NCBI RefSeq assembly: GCF_019933155.2
Contig: NZ_CP082944.1
Span: 2,668,001-2,732,000 of the forward strand
Source: Metabacillus dongyingensis
GTDB lineage: Bacteria > Bacillota > Bacilli > Bacillales > Bacillaceae
Direction of reading: 5' to 3'
Length of the DNA stretch: 64,000 nucleotides
The notes under the pieces are model-generated. The model was not told where the DNA came from. It was given only the letters and a program-made list of their open reading frames with translations, and did no database searches. Position numbers and translations under genes: made by a program. This document shows, piece by piece, positions 42,785-51,732 of the stretch (positions are counted from its first letter, which is position 1; every line of letters begins with the position of its first letter).

Positions 42785-45007
42785 TTATGAAAAGGAGAGC
42801 TGTGTCAGAAAATGCTGAACGGTTTTTGGGGAATACAGCCTCGCAGCTACATACGGAGGCTGCACTCTGTTTGCTCCTTCAAATGGCTGTCCGAGCCATA
42901 ATATTTGGTCATCAATGATAACAAATGGGAATGGCAGATTTTCTTGAATCCAAGTACATTTAAACACCGGCTTACTGTCAGATATAACCGAAAGAGTGAT
43001 TCCATGCCCAGCATTCTTCAGGACATTGGTCAAATCCTTTTCAAGACTCATAGATTTCGGCAGTGAAAGAATGATCCGTCGCTTGGCAGAACAGATGTCT
43101 TCAAATAGTGGTTCCTGTTTTAGAGCGTGCATCCATTTCAATTTTGGATGATGGTGCTGAATCCATTTTCCAATATGCTGATGAGTGACGGACTGATGAT
43201 TTTTCTCCTGATGATCCACTAGCTGTCTGAGTGCTTTGCTGCGGTATACGTTTTTACGGATAAAGTCTGTATTGCTGACATGTATGAATTTTCCCTTAGT
43301 CCTTGTAATGGCAACATTGATAAGTCTTTCACTGTCCTTACCCGCAGTCAGCATTCCGGCACGATTCTCCGGAAAACTGTCAACACTGTCAAAAATCATC
43401 ACATCCCGCTCGCTGCCCTGAAATTTATGGACGGTTGCTGCAAGAATATCTGCATTCAGGAGTTCTTCTTCATATAAATCACCTAAAAGCTGCTGCATCA
43501 GAGAAGCCTGTGCCCGGTATGGTGTCACATAGCCGATTGATCTTACACCAGAGAGATAGGATTCGTGGATGCTTTGAAATGAAAGCAGCAGATGCCACAA
43601 ATTAAACTTGGAATGCGACGTCCTTTCTTTTATACAATGCTCGCCAGTATAACTTGCATCCAGCAAAATGGATGCTCTGTTGGGAAAAGGAGTTCTTATT
43701 ACAAGCTGATTTCTGCTTTTTTTGACACTTTCATGGTCGCCTACTTGATTTTGATAAACATATTGATTGGTAAATGCAGAGATTTCCGGATGCATTCTTC
43801 GCTGTTCTTTCAAGAGAAGCATTTGCGGATGTAAATCTTGTTTGATGTCTGAAACACCTGAGCGGATGAAAATATCTTCTTTCAGCCATTTTTCAACGAG
43901 TTCATGACGAGAAGAGGCAATAGGCGGCAGCTGTTTAAAGTCCCCGCACAGAATCACCCGCCGGCCAAGCGATGCAGCAAACGCTGCCTGCGGTACGTAA
44001 GCCATGCTTGTCTCATCGACAATAACAACGTCAAATTCGTCTTCATATATGTTTGAATCACTTGCTGCTTTAGCAAGTGTTGTTCCAACTATAAATGCTT
44101 CTTTTACAAATTCAGATTCCTGCTTGCGTATTTTCTCAAGGACTCTGCTGATTCTTGTTTCAAGATCAAGCAGCTGATTGGAATCCCGCTTGCTGAATGA
44201 ATCCGATAAATCCTTTTTTAAGAGCTTTCTTTCATCGAGAAGCTGATATCTGTCCTTTGATAATGCAGGGTCTTTCTGCAGAAGGAGTTCACTTGTTGTA
44301 AGGGGTACAGGAAAGGCCGTGTCAGCGCTCCCAGTACCATAGCGCAGCAGTTCCCCTTCAATAAATTTCTCCTTTTTATGAATAAAAACTGCGATTTCCT
44401 TCATTAATACATCCACAGCACTGTTGCTGTGTGACAGAATCAGCACACGTTTTCCTTTAAAATAATGATTGGCTGCTGTTCTTGCAAGAGTATAGGTTTT
44501 CCCCGTGCCGGGAGGTCCCCAAACGAAAGTGACCGGATTGTATTTTGACCTTATAAACAATTCATGGACTGAGCTTTTCCCTTTCTCTGACGGATGTTTT
44601 GGAGGCATCGAGGGATCCATCAGCTTTTTGATTCTGGCCCTCTTAATCTTGCTTTTTTTCATGTCATCAAGCCTTGCAATTAGTTCCTCAAGCAGTTCCC
44701 ACGGGTCGTGGAAAAGAAAAGCCTCATGAATGAGATCTCCAAACGATCTTTCAAAAGATAGAATGATGCTTTGTCCTTCTGAAGAGAGGACTCTTCCTTT
44801 GTGCTTTACTCCGTCCCATTCTAATTTGACTGAGGATCCAACGGGAATTTTCAGACTGCCGCTGCTCTCAAAATAGTAAGTAAACCCAGCTGATAATAGA
44901 TGTCCATTTGCAACACGGTATTTCGTGCTCCCATATTTCTTTAAATAGCCGATTTCAATTTGAAGGGCCTGCTGCCATTCTTTTATATAGGTTTTCGTTG
45001 TAATCAA
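42785..45007 (-). CDS. Upf1-like superfamily 1 helicase (AAA domain protein)
   Basis: A 740-residue protein. An N-terminal beta-barrel-like part (about 1-110) precedes motif I GPPGTGKTYTLART at about 165, motif Ia LSHSNSAVDVL, motif II VVIVDETS, motif III LCGDFKQLPP, and C-terminal motifs GYVTPYRAQ, HKFQGSERDVMIFD and VAITRTKGK. The last ~130 residues (about 610-740) look like a phospholipase-D-like or Endo-MS-like add-on without a clear HKD motif. It is an ATP-driven DNA or RNA helicase; its biological role is unclear. It stands alone. Confidence 0.85.
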   Translation of the reverse strand: MITTKTYIKEWQQALQIEIGYLKKYGSTKYRVANGHLLSAGFTYYFESSGSLKIPVGSSVKLEWDGVKHKGRVLSSEGQSIILSFERSFGDLIHEAFLFHDPWELLEELIARLDDMKKSKIKRARIKKLMDPSMPPKHPSEKGKSSVHELFIRSKYNPVTFVWGPPGTGKTYTLARTAANHYFKGKRVLILSHSNSAVDVLMKEIAVFIHKKEKFIEGELLRYGTGSADTAFPVPLTTSELLLQKDPALSKDRYQLLDERKLLKKDLSDSFSKRDSNQLLDLETRISRVLEKIRKQESEFVKEAFIVGTTLAKAASDSNIYEDEFDVVIVDETSMAYVPQAAFAASLGRRVILCGDFKQLPPIASSRHELVEKWLKEDIFIRSGVSDIKQDLHPQMLLLKEQRRMHPEISAFTNQYVYQNQVGDHESVKKSRNQLVIRTPFPNRASILLDASYTGEHCIKERTSHSKFNLWHLLLSFQSIHESYLSGVRSIGYVTPYRAQASLMQQLLGDLYEEELLNADILAATVHKFQGSERDVMIFDSVDSFPENRAGMLTAGKDSERLINVAITRTKGKFIHVSNTDFIRKNVYRSKALRQLVDHQEKNHQSVTHQHIGKWIQHHHPKLKWMHALKQEPLFEDICSAKRRIILSLPKSMSLEKDLTNVLKNAGHGITLSVISDSKPVFKCTWIQENLPFPFVIIDDQILWLGQPFEGANRVQPPYVAARLYSPKTVQHFLTQLSFS

Positions 45008-45156
45008 GGTAATCTGCTCCGTTCAATGAAAGAGGCAAGCCCGTATATCCTGAGCCTGCCTGTCTGAGCTTTTAACTATACAATATTTTCACCTTGCCGT
45101 CATGTTAATTGAACCAGCGCTGTATGACCACTTTTTTCCTCGTTCTCCATTATATA

Positions 45157-45234
45157 ATTTTCAACTATGATGGTTACGTCTGTTGCTTCAGAGCCTGAAC
45201 CTGCTGTAGTCGTAATCGCAATCAAAGGAACCGG
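45157..45234 (-). pseudogene. Relic of an iron-containing alcohol dehydrogenase
   Basis: In the 337-bp gap between the helicase and the 3-hydroxyacyl-CoA dehydrogenase, one minus-strand frame reads PVPLIAITTTAGSGSEATDV and on to TIIVEN. This is the PTTxGTGSE signature region of group III alcohol dehydrogenases. The flanking sequence is out of frame or stopped. The rest of the gap holds no other gene that I can see. Confidence 0.7.
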
Positions 45235-45344
45235 GGGGATGCACGGCTATTTTTTTGCCTCCAAAATAATCCCGATATACCCGCCATTTGCCGCAAGTAC
45301 CAGCAAATGAATTCAATCTGATCTTTCTCCATTCTGTAAAACGC

Positions 45345-46265
45345 TTACATTTTAAGCAAGTGAATCAGCTGTTTATCCCTGATGTCTAAGTTCCCTTCTC
45401 CTGTGCCGCTATATTCATAAATACCCTTGCCGGTTTTTGAACCCAGATTCCCCTGCTTGACGCTTTCCACAATAAACCGCGGAGCTTCCGTGCTGCAGTC
45501 GAGTTCCGGGAACAAATTTCCGGTTACCTTTTCCCAAATATCAAGCCCTCCCATGTCTGCAATCCGCAGAGGTCCGTTCAAGGCCCATCTCATGCCGGGT
45601 CCTTCAGACATGACCTTATCAATGTCATCTGCATCCGCGATGCCTTCTTCAAGCAGATAAAAAGCTTCCCTGACTACTGCAGCCTGCAGGCGGTTCGCAA
45701 TAAAACCCGGAATGTCCTTATTAAGAATGACAACTTTCTTGCCTGCAGCTTTTAAAAGATGGCTAACTTCTTCTACTGCCCATGGCAGAGTGTGCTCATG
45801 TTTAACTACTTCAACCAGTTTGACTAAATGAGCAGGATTAAAGAAATGGGTGATGAGCAAGCGCTCAGAAAAAGGGCACTCTTCAGCAAGTTTTGTAATC
45901 GGAAATGTAGAAGTGTTGGATGCGACAATTGCAGTTGAACTTATCATCGGTTCGAGCAATTTAAATAACTGCAGCTTAAACTCAAGCACCTCAGGAATTG
46001 CTTCAATAATCAGATCAGCGTCATGAACAGCTTCGCTAAGGTCCGTTGAATAAGAGAGCATTTCCAGCGTTGCTTTTTGTTCATCACTGTTTATGTAAGA
46101 TTCCTTTTTCATTACCTCTAAATTCTGAATAATCATTCGTCGAGCTTTCGTTAATAATTCTGCTCTTAAATCATAAATCGTCACCGGACAGTGAGCAGCA
46201 GCAAATAACTGGGCAATGCCGTGCCCCATTGTTCCAGATCCAATAACAGCAACCTTCTTAATCAA
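45345..46265 (-). CDS. 3-hydroxyacyl-CoA dehydrogenase (3-hydroxybutyryl-CoA type)
   Basis: A 306-residue NAD enzyme: KKVAVIGSGTMGHGIAQLFA, DADLIIEAIPE, VASNTSTFPITKLAE, ITHFFNPAHLVKLVEVV and KDIPGFIANRLQAAVVREA. It oxidises 3-hydroxyacyl-CoA and fits next to the acyl-CoA operon. I use TTG 46265 (MIKKVAVIGSG) because AAGGAGG lies 8 bases upstream; the ATG at 46310 has no site. Confidence 0.85.
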   Translation of the reverse strand: MIKKVAVIGSGTMGHGIAQLFAAAHCPVTIYDLRAELLTKARRMIIQNLEVMKKESYINSDEQKATLEMLSYSTDLSEAVHDADLIIEAIPEVLEFKLQLFKLLEPMISSTAIVASNTSTFPITKLAEECPFSERLLITHFFNPAHLVKLVEVVKHEHTLPWAVEEVSHLLKAAGKKVVILNKDIPGFIANRLQAAVVREAFYLLEEGIADADDIDKVMSEGPGMRWALNGPLRIADMGGLDIWEKVTGNLFPELDCSTEAPRFIVESVKQGNLGSKTGKGIYEYSGTGEGNLDIRDKQLIHLLKM

Positions 46266-46465
46266 ACTCAGCTTCCTCCTTATTTCCGAATTATCGGTAT
46301 ATTCCATCATTATATCGCAGTTCGATAAAAATTGTCAGTTAAGTACTGATGTCACCATTAGAGGGTTTGCTCGACAAATGAGAGTTTTCGATAAAAAATG
46401 GAGGGATTTCGATATGATTATTTCCAGTAATAAATAACCCGCAGAGACTTCAGCTCCAAATCAAT

Positions 46466-46496
46466 AAAAAAGCACTGCCTCTAATCCAGCAGTGCT
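46466..46496 (-). terminator. Terminator after aspartate kinase
   Basis: On the minus strand AGCACTGC - 10 bases - GCAGTGCT is followed by TTTTTTATT. It starts 9 bp after the aspartate kinase stop. Confidence 0.85.
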
Positions 46497-46504
46497 CCCT
46501 TTAA

Positions 46505-47866
46505 TTATGCATAAACGCTTACAAAAAATTCCTCATAAAGTGCCTGAACAGCTTTTTTTTCCTGAGCTTCTTTTACACCAAACATCATGCTGACTTCTGA
46601 TGATCCCTGGTTGATCATTTCGATATTGACGCCTGCTTCTGCGAGAGCTTTTGAAGCACGGGCTGCTGTGCCGATATTATGGCGCATGCCTTCCCCCACC
46701 ATCATAATTAGAGACAGATTATGTTCCACTGTCACCTCATCCGGCTTCAGGTCTGTGCGGATCCGCTCTAAAATAAGCTCTTCAGTCTCAGCATTCATTT
46801 GTTTTTGCCTCAGAATAATGCTTAGATCATCGATTCCAGATGGACTGTGCTCATAGGTTAACCCGAAATCCTCTAAAATTGAGAGCAATTTTCGTCCGAA
46901 TCCAATTTCTTTATTCATTAAATATCTATTTACATAGATACTGCAGAAATCATCATCGCTGGCAATGCCGATAACAGGTCCATTCGTATTTTTTCTTTCG
47001 TTCACAATTCTGGTGCCTGCAGCTTCCGGATTATTTGTATTCTTAATGTGAACAGGAATACCGGCCTCAAAAGCAGGAATCAGCGCTTCATCGTGAAAAA
47101 CAGAGAATCCGGCATAAGAAAGCTCACGCATTTCCCGGTAGGTAAGCTCGCGGATTTCTTTTGGATTTGGAACCACATTAGGATTAACTGAATAAACCGC
47201 ATCCACATCCGTGAAATTTTCGTATAGGTCTGCTCCTGTTCCATTTGCAAGGATGGATCCGGTAATATCTGAGCCGCTTCGCGAAAACGTCACAACTTCT
47301 CCTGCTTCGTTGTAGCCAAAGAATCCTGGAAAAATAAGAATGCCGGGAAGTTCCCTTAAAGCTTTCAGATTTTCGTAAGATTTTTTCAGAACTTGTGCTG
47401 TTCCGCAAGTTTCTTCTACAAACAGCCCTGCATCTTTTGGATTTATATAAGATGCTTCAATGCCTCTGCTTTTAAAATATTCAGCAATCAGCTTTGCATT
47501 GCTGTCTTCTCCGCTTGCTTTTATTGCGTCTATGTATCGGTCTTGCCGAGTCTTATCTGCATCAAGCAGTTCAATAAGATCATTTTCGATTTTGGAAACG
47601 ATTTCAGCCGGCAATTTCAGCTCTTCTGCCACTTGAGAATACCGGGCAATAACAGCAGTCAAATATTCGGGTGCTCTTTCCCCTCGCAAAGACCTTTCGC
47701 CAAGTTCAATTAAAAGATCCGTCACCTTGCGATCTTCTGCATACCGTTTGCCGGGCGCTGACACAACGACCACTTTTCGATCAGGGTCAGATGTGACGAT
47801 ATCAAATACCTTTTTAACCTGATTTCCCGATGCTAACGAACTTCCTCCAAACTTAACCACTTTCAT
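46505..47866 (-). CDS. Aspartate kinase (YclM-like, AK III type)
   Basis: A 453-residue enzyme that makes aspartyl phosphate for Lys, Met, Thr and cell-wall diaminopimelate synthesis. The N-terminus VVKFGGSSLAS, FSRSGSDITGSILANG and DVDAVYSVNPNVV belong to the kinase domain; two ACT domains follow (about 305-450). Its length matches the B. subtilis YclM type and not the shorter DapG or LysC. Monocistronic. Feedback specificity cannot be told. Confidence 0.88.
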   Translation of the reverse strand: MKVVKFGGSSLASGNQVKKVFDIVTSDPDRKVVVVSAPGKRYAEDRKVTDLLIELGERSLRGERAPEYLTAVIARYSQVAEELKLPAEIVSKIENDLIELLDADKTRQDRYIDAIKASGEDSNAKLIAEYFKSRGIEASYINPKDAGLFVEETCGTAQVLKKSYENLKALRELPGILIFPGFFGYNEAGEVVTFSRSGSDITGSILANGTGADLYENFTDVDAVYSVNPNVVPNPKEIRELTYREMRELSYAGFSVFHDEALIPAFEAGIPVHIKNTNNPEAAGTRIVNERKNTNGPVIGIASDDDFCSIYVNRYLMNKEIGFGRKLLSILEDFGLTYEHSPSGIDDLSIILRQKQMNAETEELILERIRTDLKPDEVTVEHNLSLIMMVGEGMRHNIGTAARASKALAEAGVNIEMINQGSSEVSMMFGVKEAQEKKAVQALYEEFFVSVYA

Positions 47867-48053
47867 GCGAACAACCCCTAATAATTAAATTTTCAGGTAA
47901 ATTTTAAAGTCTATTTTACTCTTTTTACATGAACATTCAAGGCTTTCTTGTGCAAAAGCATTTTTTATTTGAATTTTTTGATTTCTTACCACTCATTTTG
48001 TGGTAAAATACTTTTCGTCTATCGAAATATTCAGTTGAGAAAGGACTCATAAA

Positions 48054-49280
48054 ATGGAAAACGCAGCTTCATTAAAAAAACCGGTTTCAAAACCGTCTCC
48101 GACTATTTACAACATCCTTTTCATCATTGGTTTATGTCATTTATTAAACGATTCAATTCAATCCGTTATCCCTGCGATGTTTCCGATTCTTGAAAATACG
48201 ATGGGGCTCACGTTTACCCAGCTTGGCCTTATTGCCTTTACGCTCAATATGGTTTCCTCTGTCCTGCAGCCGGTTGTCGGCTGGTATACAGATAAAAAAC
48301 CAATGCCCTATGCCCTGCCTATCGGGCTTACGAGCAGCTTAATCGGAATTGTCGGCCTTTCATTTGCTCCTTCTTTTTCAATGATCTTATTAAGTGTCTT
48401 TTTCATTGGACTAGGTTCTGCGGTCTTTCATCCTGAAGGGTCAAGAGTGGCATATTTAGCAGCTGGAGAAAGACGCGGCCTCGCGCAGTCAATTTATCAA
48501 GTCGGAGGAAATACAGGATCTTCATCTGCTCCGCTGATTACAGCGCTCATTCTCGTTCCATTCGGGCAGTTTGGCGCGATTTGGTTCACTATTGCAGCAG
48601 CTCTTGCAGTTATTTTCCTTATTTATATAGCAAACTGGTACACATTAAAACTTTCAGATATTAGAAGAGAAGAAAAGAAAAATGGCACTAAGAAAAAAGA
48701 GGTAAAACTGACGAAAGCCATTTTTTCTGCATTAGCCGTTATCGTATTTCTCGTTTTTGCACGTTCATGGTATGGAAGTGCCATTTCAAATTTTTACACG
48801 TTCTATGTGATTGAAAAGTATGATTTAAGTATTGCCCAGTCACAGGTTTATATCTTTATCTTTCTTGTCATGGGTGCACTTGGAACCTTTGCAGGGGGGC
48901 CTTTGGCAGACCGTTTCGGCAAACGTACGATTATCCTTTATTCCCTGCTTGCTACAGCGCCTTTTGCCCTCATTTTGCCGTTTGCAGGTCCAATAGCGGC
49001 ATATCCGCTGATCGCTGCAATTGGTTTTATATTAAGTTCAAGCTTTTCTGTAACTGTTGTTTATGCCCAAGAGCTCATTCCGGGAAAGATTGGCACAATG
49101 TCCGGTTTGACAGTCGGGCTCGCATTTGGAATGGGGGCAATTGGTTCTGTTGCTTTAGGCTCATTGATTGACGCTTTTGGATTAACATCTGTAATGACAG
49201 GCATCGCTTGTCTGCCGATTTTAGGAGCACTTGCTTACCTGCTCCCCACAGATCAAACCTTAAAAGAGTGGCAGCAATAA
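48054..49280 (+). CDS. fsr: MFS transporter, fosmidomycin-resistance (Fsr) type
   Basis: A 408-residue pump with about 11-12 membrane helices. IIGLCHLLNDSIQSVIPAMFPIL, VGWYTDKKPMPYALPIG and VFHPEGSRVAYLAAGERRGLAQSIYQVGGNTG are characteristic of the Fsr family. The central cytoplasmic loop is basic (EEKKNGTKKKEVKL). It is probably a drug/proton antiporter. The 187-bp gap upstream holds a plausible AT-rich promoter but no clear operator. Confidence 0.85.
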   Translation: MENAASLKKPVSKPSPTIYNILFIIGLCHLLNDSIQSVIPAMFPILENTMGLTFTQLGLIAFTLNMVSSVLQPVVGWYTDKKPMPYALPIGLTSSLIGIVGLSFAPSFSMILLSVFFIGLGSAVFHPEGSRVAYLAAGERRGLAQSIYQVGGNTGSSSAPLITALILVPFGQFGAIWFTIAAALAVIFLIYIANWYTLKLSDIRREEKKNGTKKKEVKLTKAIFSALAVIVFLVFARSWYGSAISNFYTFYVIEKYDLSIAQSQVYIFIFLVMGALGTFAGGPLADRFGKRTIILYSLLATAPFALILPFAGPIAAYPLIAAIGFILSSSFSVTVVYAQELIPGKIGTMSGLTVGLAFGMGAIGSVALGSLIDAFGLTSVMTGIACLPILGALAYLLPTDQTLKEWQQ

Positions 49281-49410
49281 CCGACAGCCTTTGACGATTT
49301 GTCATGGATTATTTTCATTAATTTGTCGCATATTGAATGATTTAACAGATTTGTAATCTAAAAGGCCCCTCTTTTGTGGTATAACTAAACTACAAGAAAG
49401 GGGTTGTTTT

Positions 49411-50673
49411 ATGAGATTTTCAATGCGTATGATTGCCGCGCTTTCTGTTGGTTTTGTTACTCTATCAAGCTATAACACTGCCCTAGCGCAAACGAATCAG
49501 GACACCTTGCATAAAGCTGAGAAGCAGCTTGACCAAAATCAGGAAGTGCTGAATCAAAAAGAAAAACAAAAGCAAGCAGTACATACCGCTGTACAGAAAA
49601 TGGAAAACGAACTTCAGAACATGGAAGCTCTTGTTGTAAAAAATGAAAAAGAATACGCCTCCATTCAAGAAAAGATTAAAAAGACAAATCAATTAATCGA
49701 TGAAAAGAAAATAGAAATTGTTGCACTTCAGGACAAGGTATTAAGCCGTGAGGAAATCATGCATGCAAGGCTTGTAGCCCTTCAGGAGAATGATCACGCT
49801 GATATTGTCATTCATACATTAGTTAATGCGGAAAGTGTTTCGAACTTATTTGAGAGAATTGGAGCAGTTGCCACTCTCCTAAATGCTGATAATGACATTT
49901 TAGAGCAGCAGCAGGCTGATTTAAAGAAAATCGAAGAAGATAAAAAAGAGATTGACAGACAAGAGGTTCTGCTGACTGAACAGAAGCAAACATTAGCATC
50001 AAGCGGTGCCAAGCTTGAAGAAGCAATGCTGAACAGACAAAAGAAAATGACTGCCCTTCAAGCTGAATATCAAAAAATTTCAACAGAAGTGACCCTTGCT
50101 GAACAGGAAAAATCAGCTCTACAGGCTCAAATGAAATCAATTGAAGCAAGCATTAAAAAAGAACAGGAAGCGGCAATTGCACGGGCCGCAAGTATTGCCG
50201 CAGCGAAAAAGAAAGAGCAGGCAGCTCTTCTTGCTGAAGCTAACGCCCGTGCAGAAGCGGCAAAAGCAAAGGAAGCGGCAATTGCCAAAGCTGCAGCAGT
50301 GAAAAAGAAAGAAGCTGCAGCAGCCAAACCTGTATCTGCTGGTAAACCCGCTGCCAACGAGCCTCCAAAAGAAGAAAAAGATGAAAGCAAAATCTTCTAT
50401 GTAACTGCTACTGCTTACAGCCATGAAGATACGGCCAGCGACTATACGGCCATTGGAATAAATATTAAAGAAAATCCAAATATGAAACTCATTGCTGTTG
50501 ATCCAAAAATCATTCCTCTGGGCAAGAAAGTCTGGGTTGAAGGTTATGGAGTTGCTATTGCAGGTGATACAGGCGGTGCAATCGTCAATCATAAAATAGA
50601 TGTTTTGATGCCTACTAGTGCAGAAGCCAGGAAATGGGGCCGTAAAACGGTAAAAGTCGAAGTATTAGATTAA
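49411..50673 (+). CDS. Secreted 3D-domain protein with long coiled coil
   Basis: A 420-residue protein. A signal peptide (about 1-27, ending ALAQ) is followed by a Glu/Lys/Gln-rich coiled coil (about 30-250, CwlO/PcsB-like), an Ala/Lys-rich low-complexity linker (about 250-310) and the 3D domain FYVTATAYSHEDTASDYTAIG... with the Asp residues of IAGDTGGAIVNHKIDVLM. The 3D domain is related to lytic transglycosylases (MltA/YocH), so it is probably a peptidoglycan-cleaving or wall-remodelling protein. AAAGGGG ribosome site. Confidence 0.87.
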   Translation: MRFSMRMIAALSVGFVTLSSYNTALAQTNQDTLHKAEKQLDQNQEVLNQKEKQKQAVHTAVQKMENELQNMEALVVKNEKEYASIQEKIKKTNQLIDEKKIEIVALQDKVLSREEIMHARLVALQENDHADIVIHTLVNAESVSNLFERIGAVATLLNADNDILEQQQADLKKIEEDKKEIDRQEVLLTEQKQTLASSGAKLEEAMLNRQKKMTALQAEYQKISTEVTLAEQEKSALQAQMKSIEASIKKEQEAAIARAASIAAAKKKEQAALLAEANARAEAAKAKEAAIAKAAAVKKKEAAAAKPVSAGKPAANEPPKEEKDESKIFYVTATAYSHEDTASDYTAIGINIKENPNMKLIAVDPKIIPLGKKVWVEGYGVAIAGDTGGAIVNHKIDVLMPTSAEARKWGRKTVKVEVLD

Positions 50674-50680
50674 TAGAATC

Positions 50681-50711
50681 AAAAAAAGAGAACAATGTGT
50701 TCTCTTTTTTT
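50681..50711. terminator. Bidirectional terminator after the 3D-domain gene
   Basis: AAAAAAAGAGAACA - ATG - TGTTCTCTTTTTTT, 14-bp stem with flanking A and T runs. Confidence 0.9.
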
Positions 50712-50783
50712 TTGATTTTATAAGATTTGATGGACGTACCGATTCTTATAATCCAAAAGCGTAAAATAATTTCAATATAAAGA

Positions 50784-51392
50784 TTATTTCAAAAGAACAG
50801 GGTCTTTCCTAAACAAATCCTTCATCATAGCTGTAAACTGACAGGTATTAAACTCATAATTTGATCCGCTGTGGACGTTTCTCATTCTAAACCCTGAAGA
50901 CATCAGGACAAAAAGTTCAGCTGTCTGATTGGCATCAATCTGCTCGCTGATCACTCCGTTCTTTTGACCTGATACAATCCAGAGCTTTGAAAACTCAAAC
51001 ATCCATTGATCAAATTCACGGAGAGCTTCCTTTGCTTTTTTTTGTTCATTCCTGCCGATAAAGTATAACAGGATTTGATTCACGACATCTTTTGGATGAT
51101 TGATTGCTTCGAAACTCTCTGATAAAACATCGATAGGGTCCGTCATATCCTCTTTGCTCTTCCCCATTTTTTCAAAGAATTTTTCATTTGTTTCATGAAT
51201 CCTCGCTTCAAGCACTTTAGCGAATAGCTCATCTTTGCTTTTAATATAATGATAGATGGCTCCCTTTGACAGGCCTGTTCTCTCCATGATTTCTGAAAGG
51301 GTGGTTTTGGCGCAGCCCACTTCCTTAATCAATGCAGATGCAGCTTCAAGCAATGCCTTCTCTGAGCGCACTCTTCTTTCAAATTGCTTCAT
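50784..51392 (-). CDS. TetR/AcrR family transcriptional regulator
   Basis: A 202-residue repressor. The N-terminal HTH is KALLEAASALIKEVGCAKTTLSEIMERTGLSKGAIYHYIKSKDELFAKVLE. The C-terminal ligand domain is alpha-helical. A palindrome in its own promoter (51423-51439) suggests autorepression, and a similar site precedes the acyl-CoA dehydrogenase. The ligand is unknown; an acyl-CoA is possible from that link. Confidence 0.85.
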   Translation of the reverse strand: MKQFERRVRSEKALLEAASALIKEVGCAKTTLSEIMERTGLSKGAIYHYIKSKDELFAKVLEARIHETNEKFFEKMGKSKEDMTDPIDVLSESFEAINHPKDVVNQILLYFIGRNEQKKAKEALREFDQWMFEFSKLWIVSGQKNGVISEQIDANQTAELFVLMSSGFRMRNVHSGSNYEFNTCQFTAMMKDLFRKDPVLLK

Positions 51393-51422
51393 AATTCGAC
51401 GCCTCCTTTCTACATTTTAAAA

Positions 51423-51439
51423 ACAGACCGGTGGTTTGT
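51423..51439. promoter_or_regulatory. TetR-type operator
   Basis: ACAGACC - GGT - GGTTTGT is a 17-bp inverted repeat (6 of 7 matches per arm) about 30 bp upstream of the TetR gene. It lies in a 340-bp divergent gap that otherwise holds only a hairpin and the transporter promoter. Confidence 0.6.
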
Positions 51440-51576
51440 AAAGTAGAATTAAGTCTCCTTTTGCTGATTGAAGACTGATTAACGCAATTAATGTCAGCAG
51501 CTATCTCTGATCATACGAAATGCATAGACCCAAGGTAATTTTTTTCTTTAATTATAGAACTTAAAGAAATAGACAG

Positions 51577-51609
51577 AAAAAACAGAGCTGCACGCAAGCC
51601 CTGTTTTTT
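51577..51609. terminator. Orphan terminator-like hairpin between TetR and POT genes
   Basis: AAAAAACAG ... CTGTTTTTT, with inner GCT/AGC pairs, lies between two divergent genes where no annotated transcript should end. It may terminate an unannotated short RNA or attenuate the transporter gene. Confidence 0.6.
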
Positions 51610-51732
51610 CATGTCATTTTTGTAAAATTATATTAAAAAAATAATTCATCTAGCATTTTTGCCGATTTTTTTTGACAATTCAATTTTAATAGTAGTATTA
51701 TTATACATGGTAAAAAGGAGGATTCTTGTATC

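Noticed and set aside
50127..50592. Antisense open frames opposite the Ala/Lys-rich part of the 3D-domain gene
   Set aside because: They result from low-complexity codon use of the real gene; products are Phe/Ala/Ser-rich without domain features.
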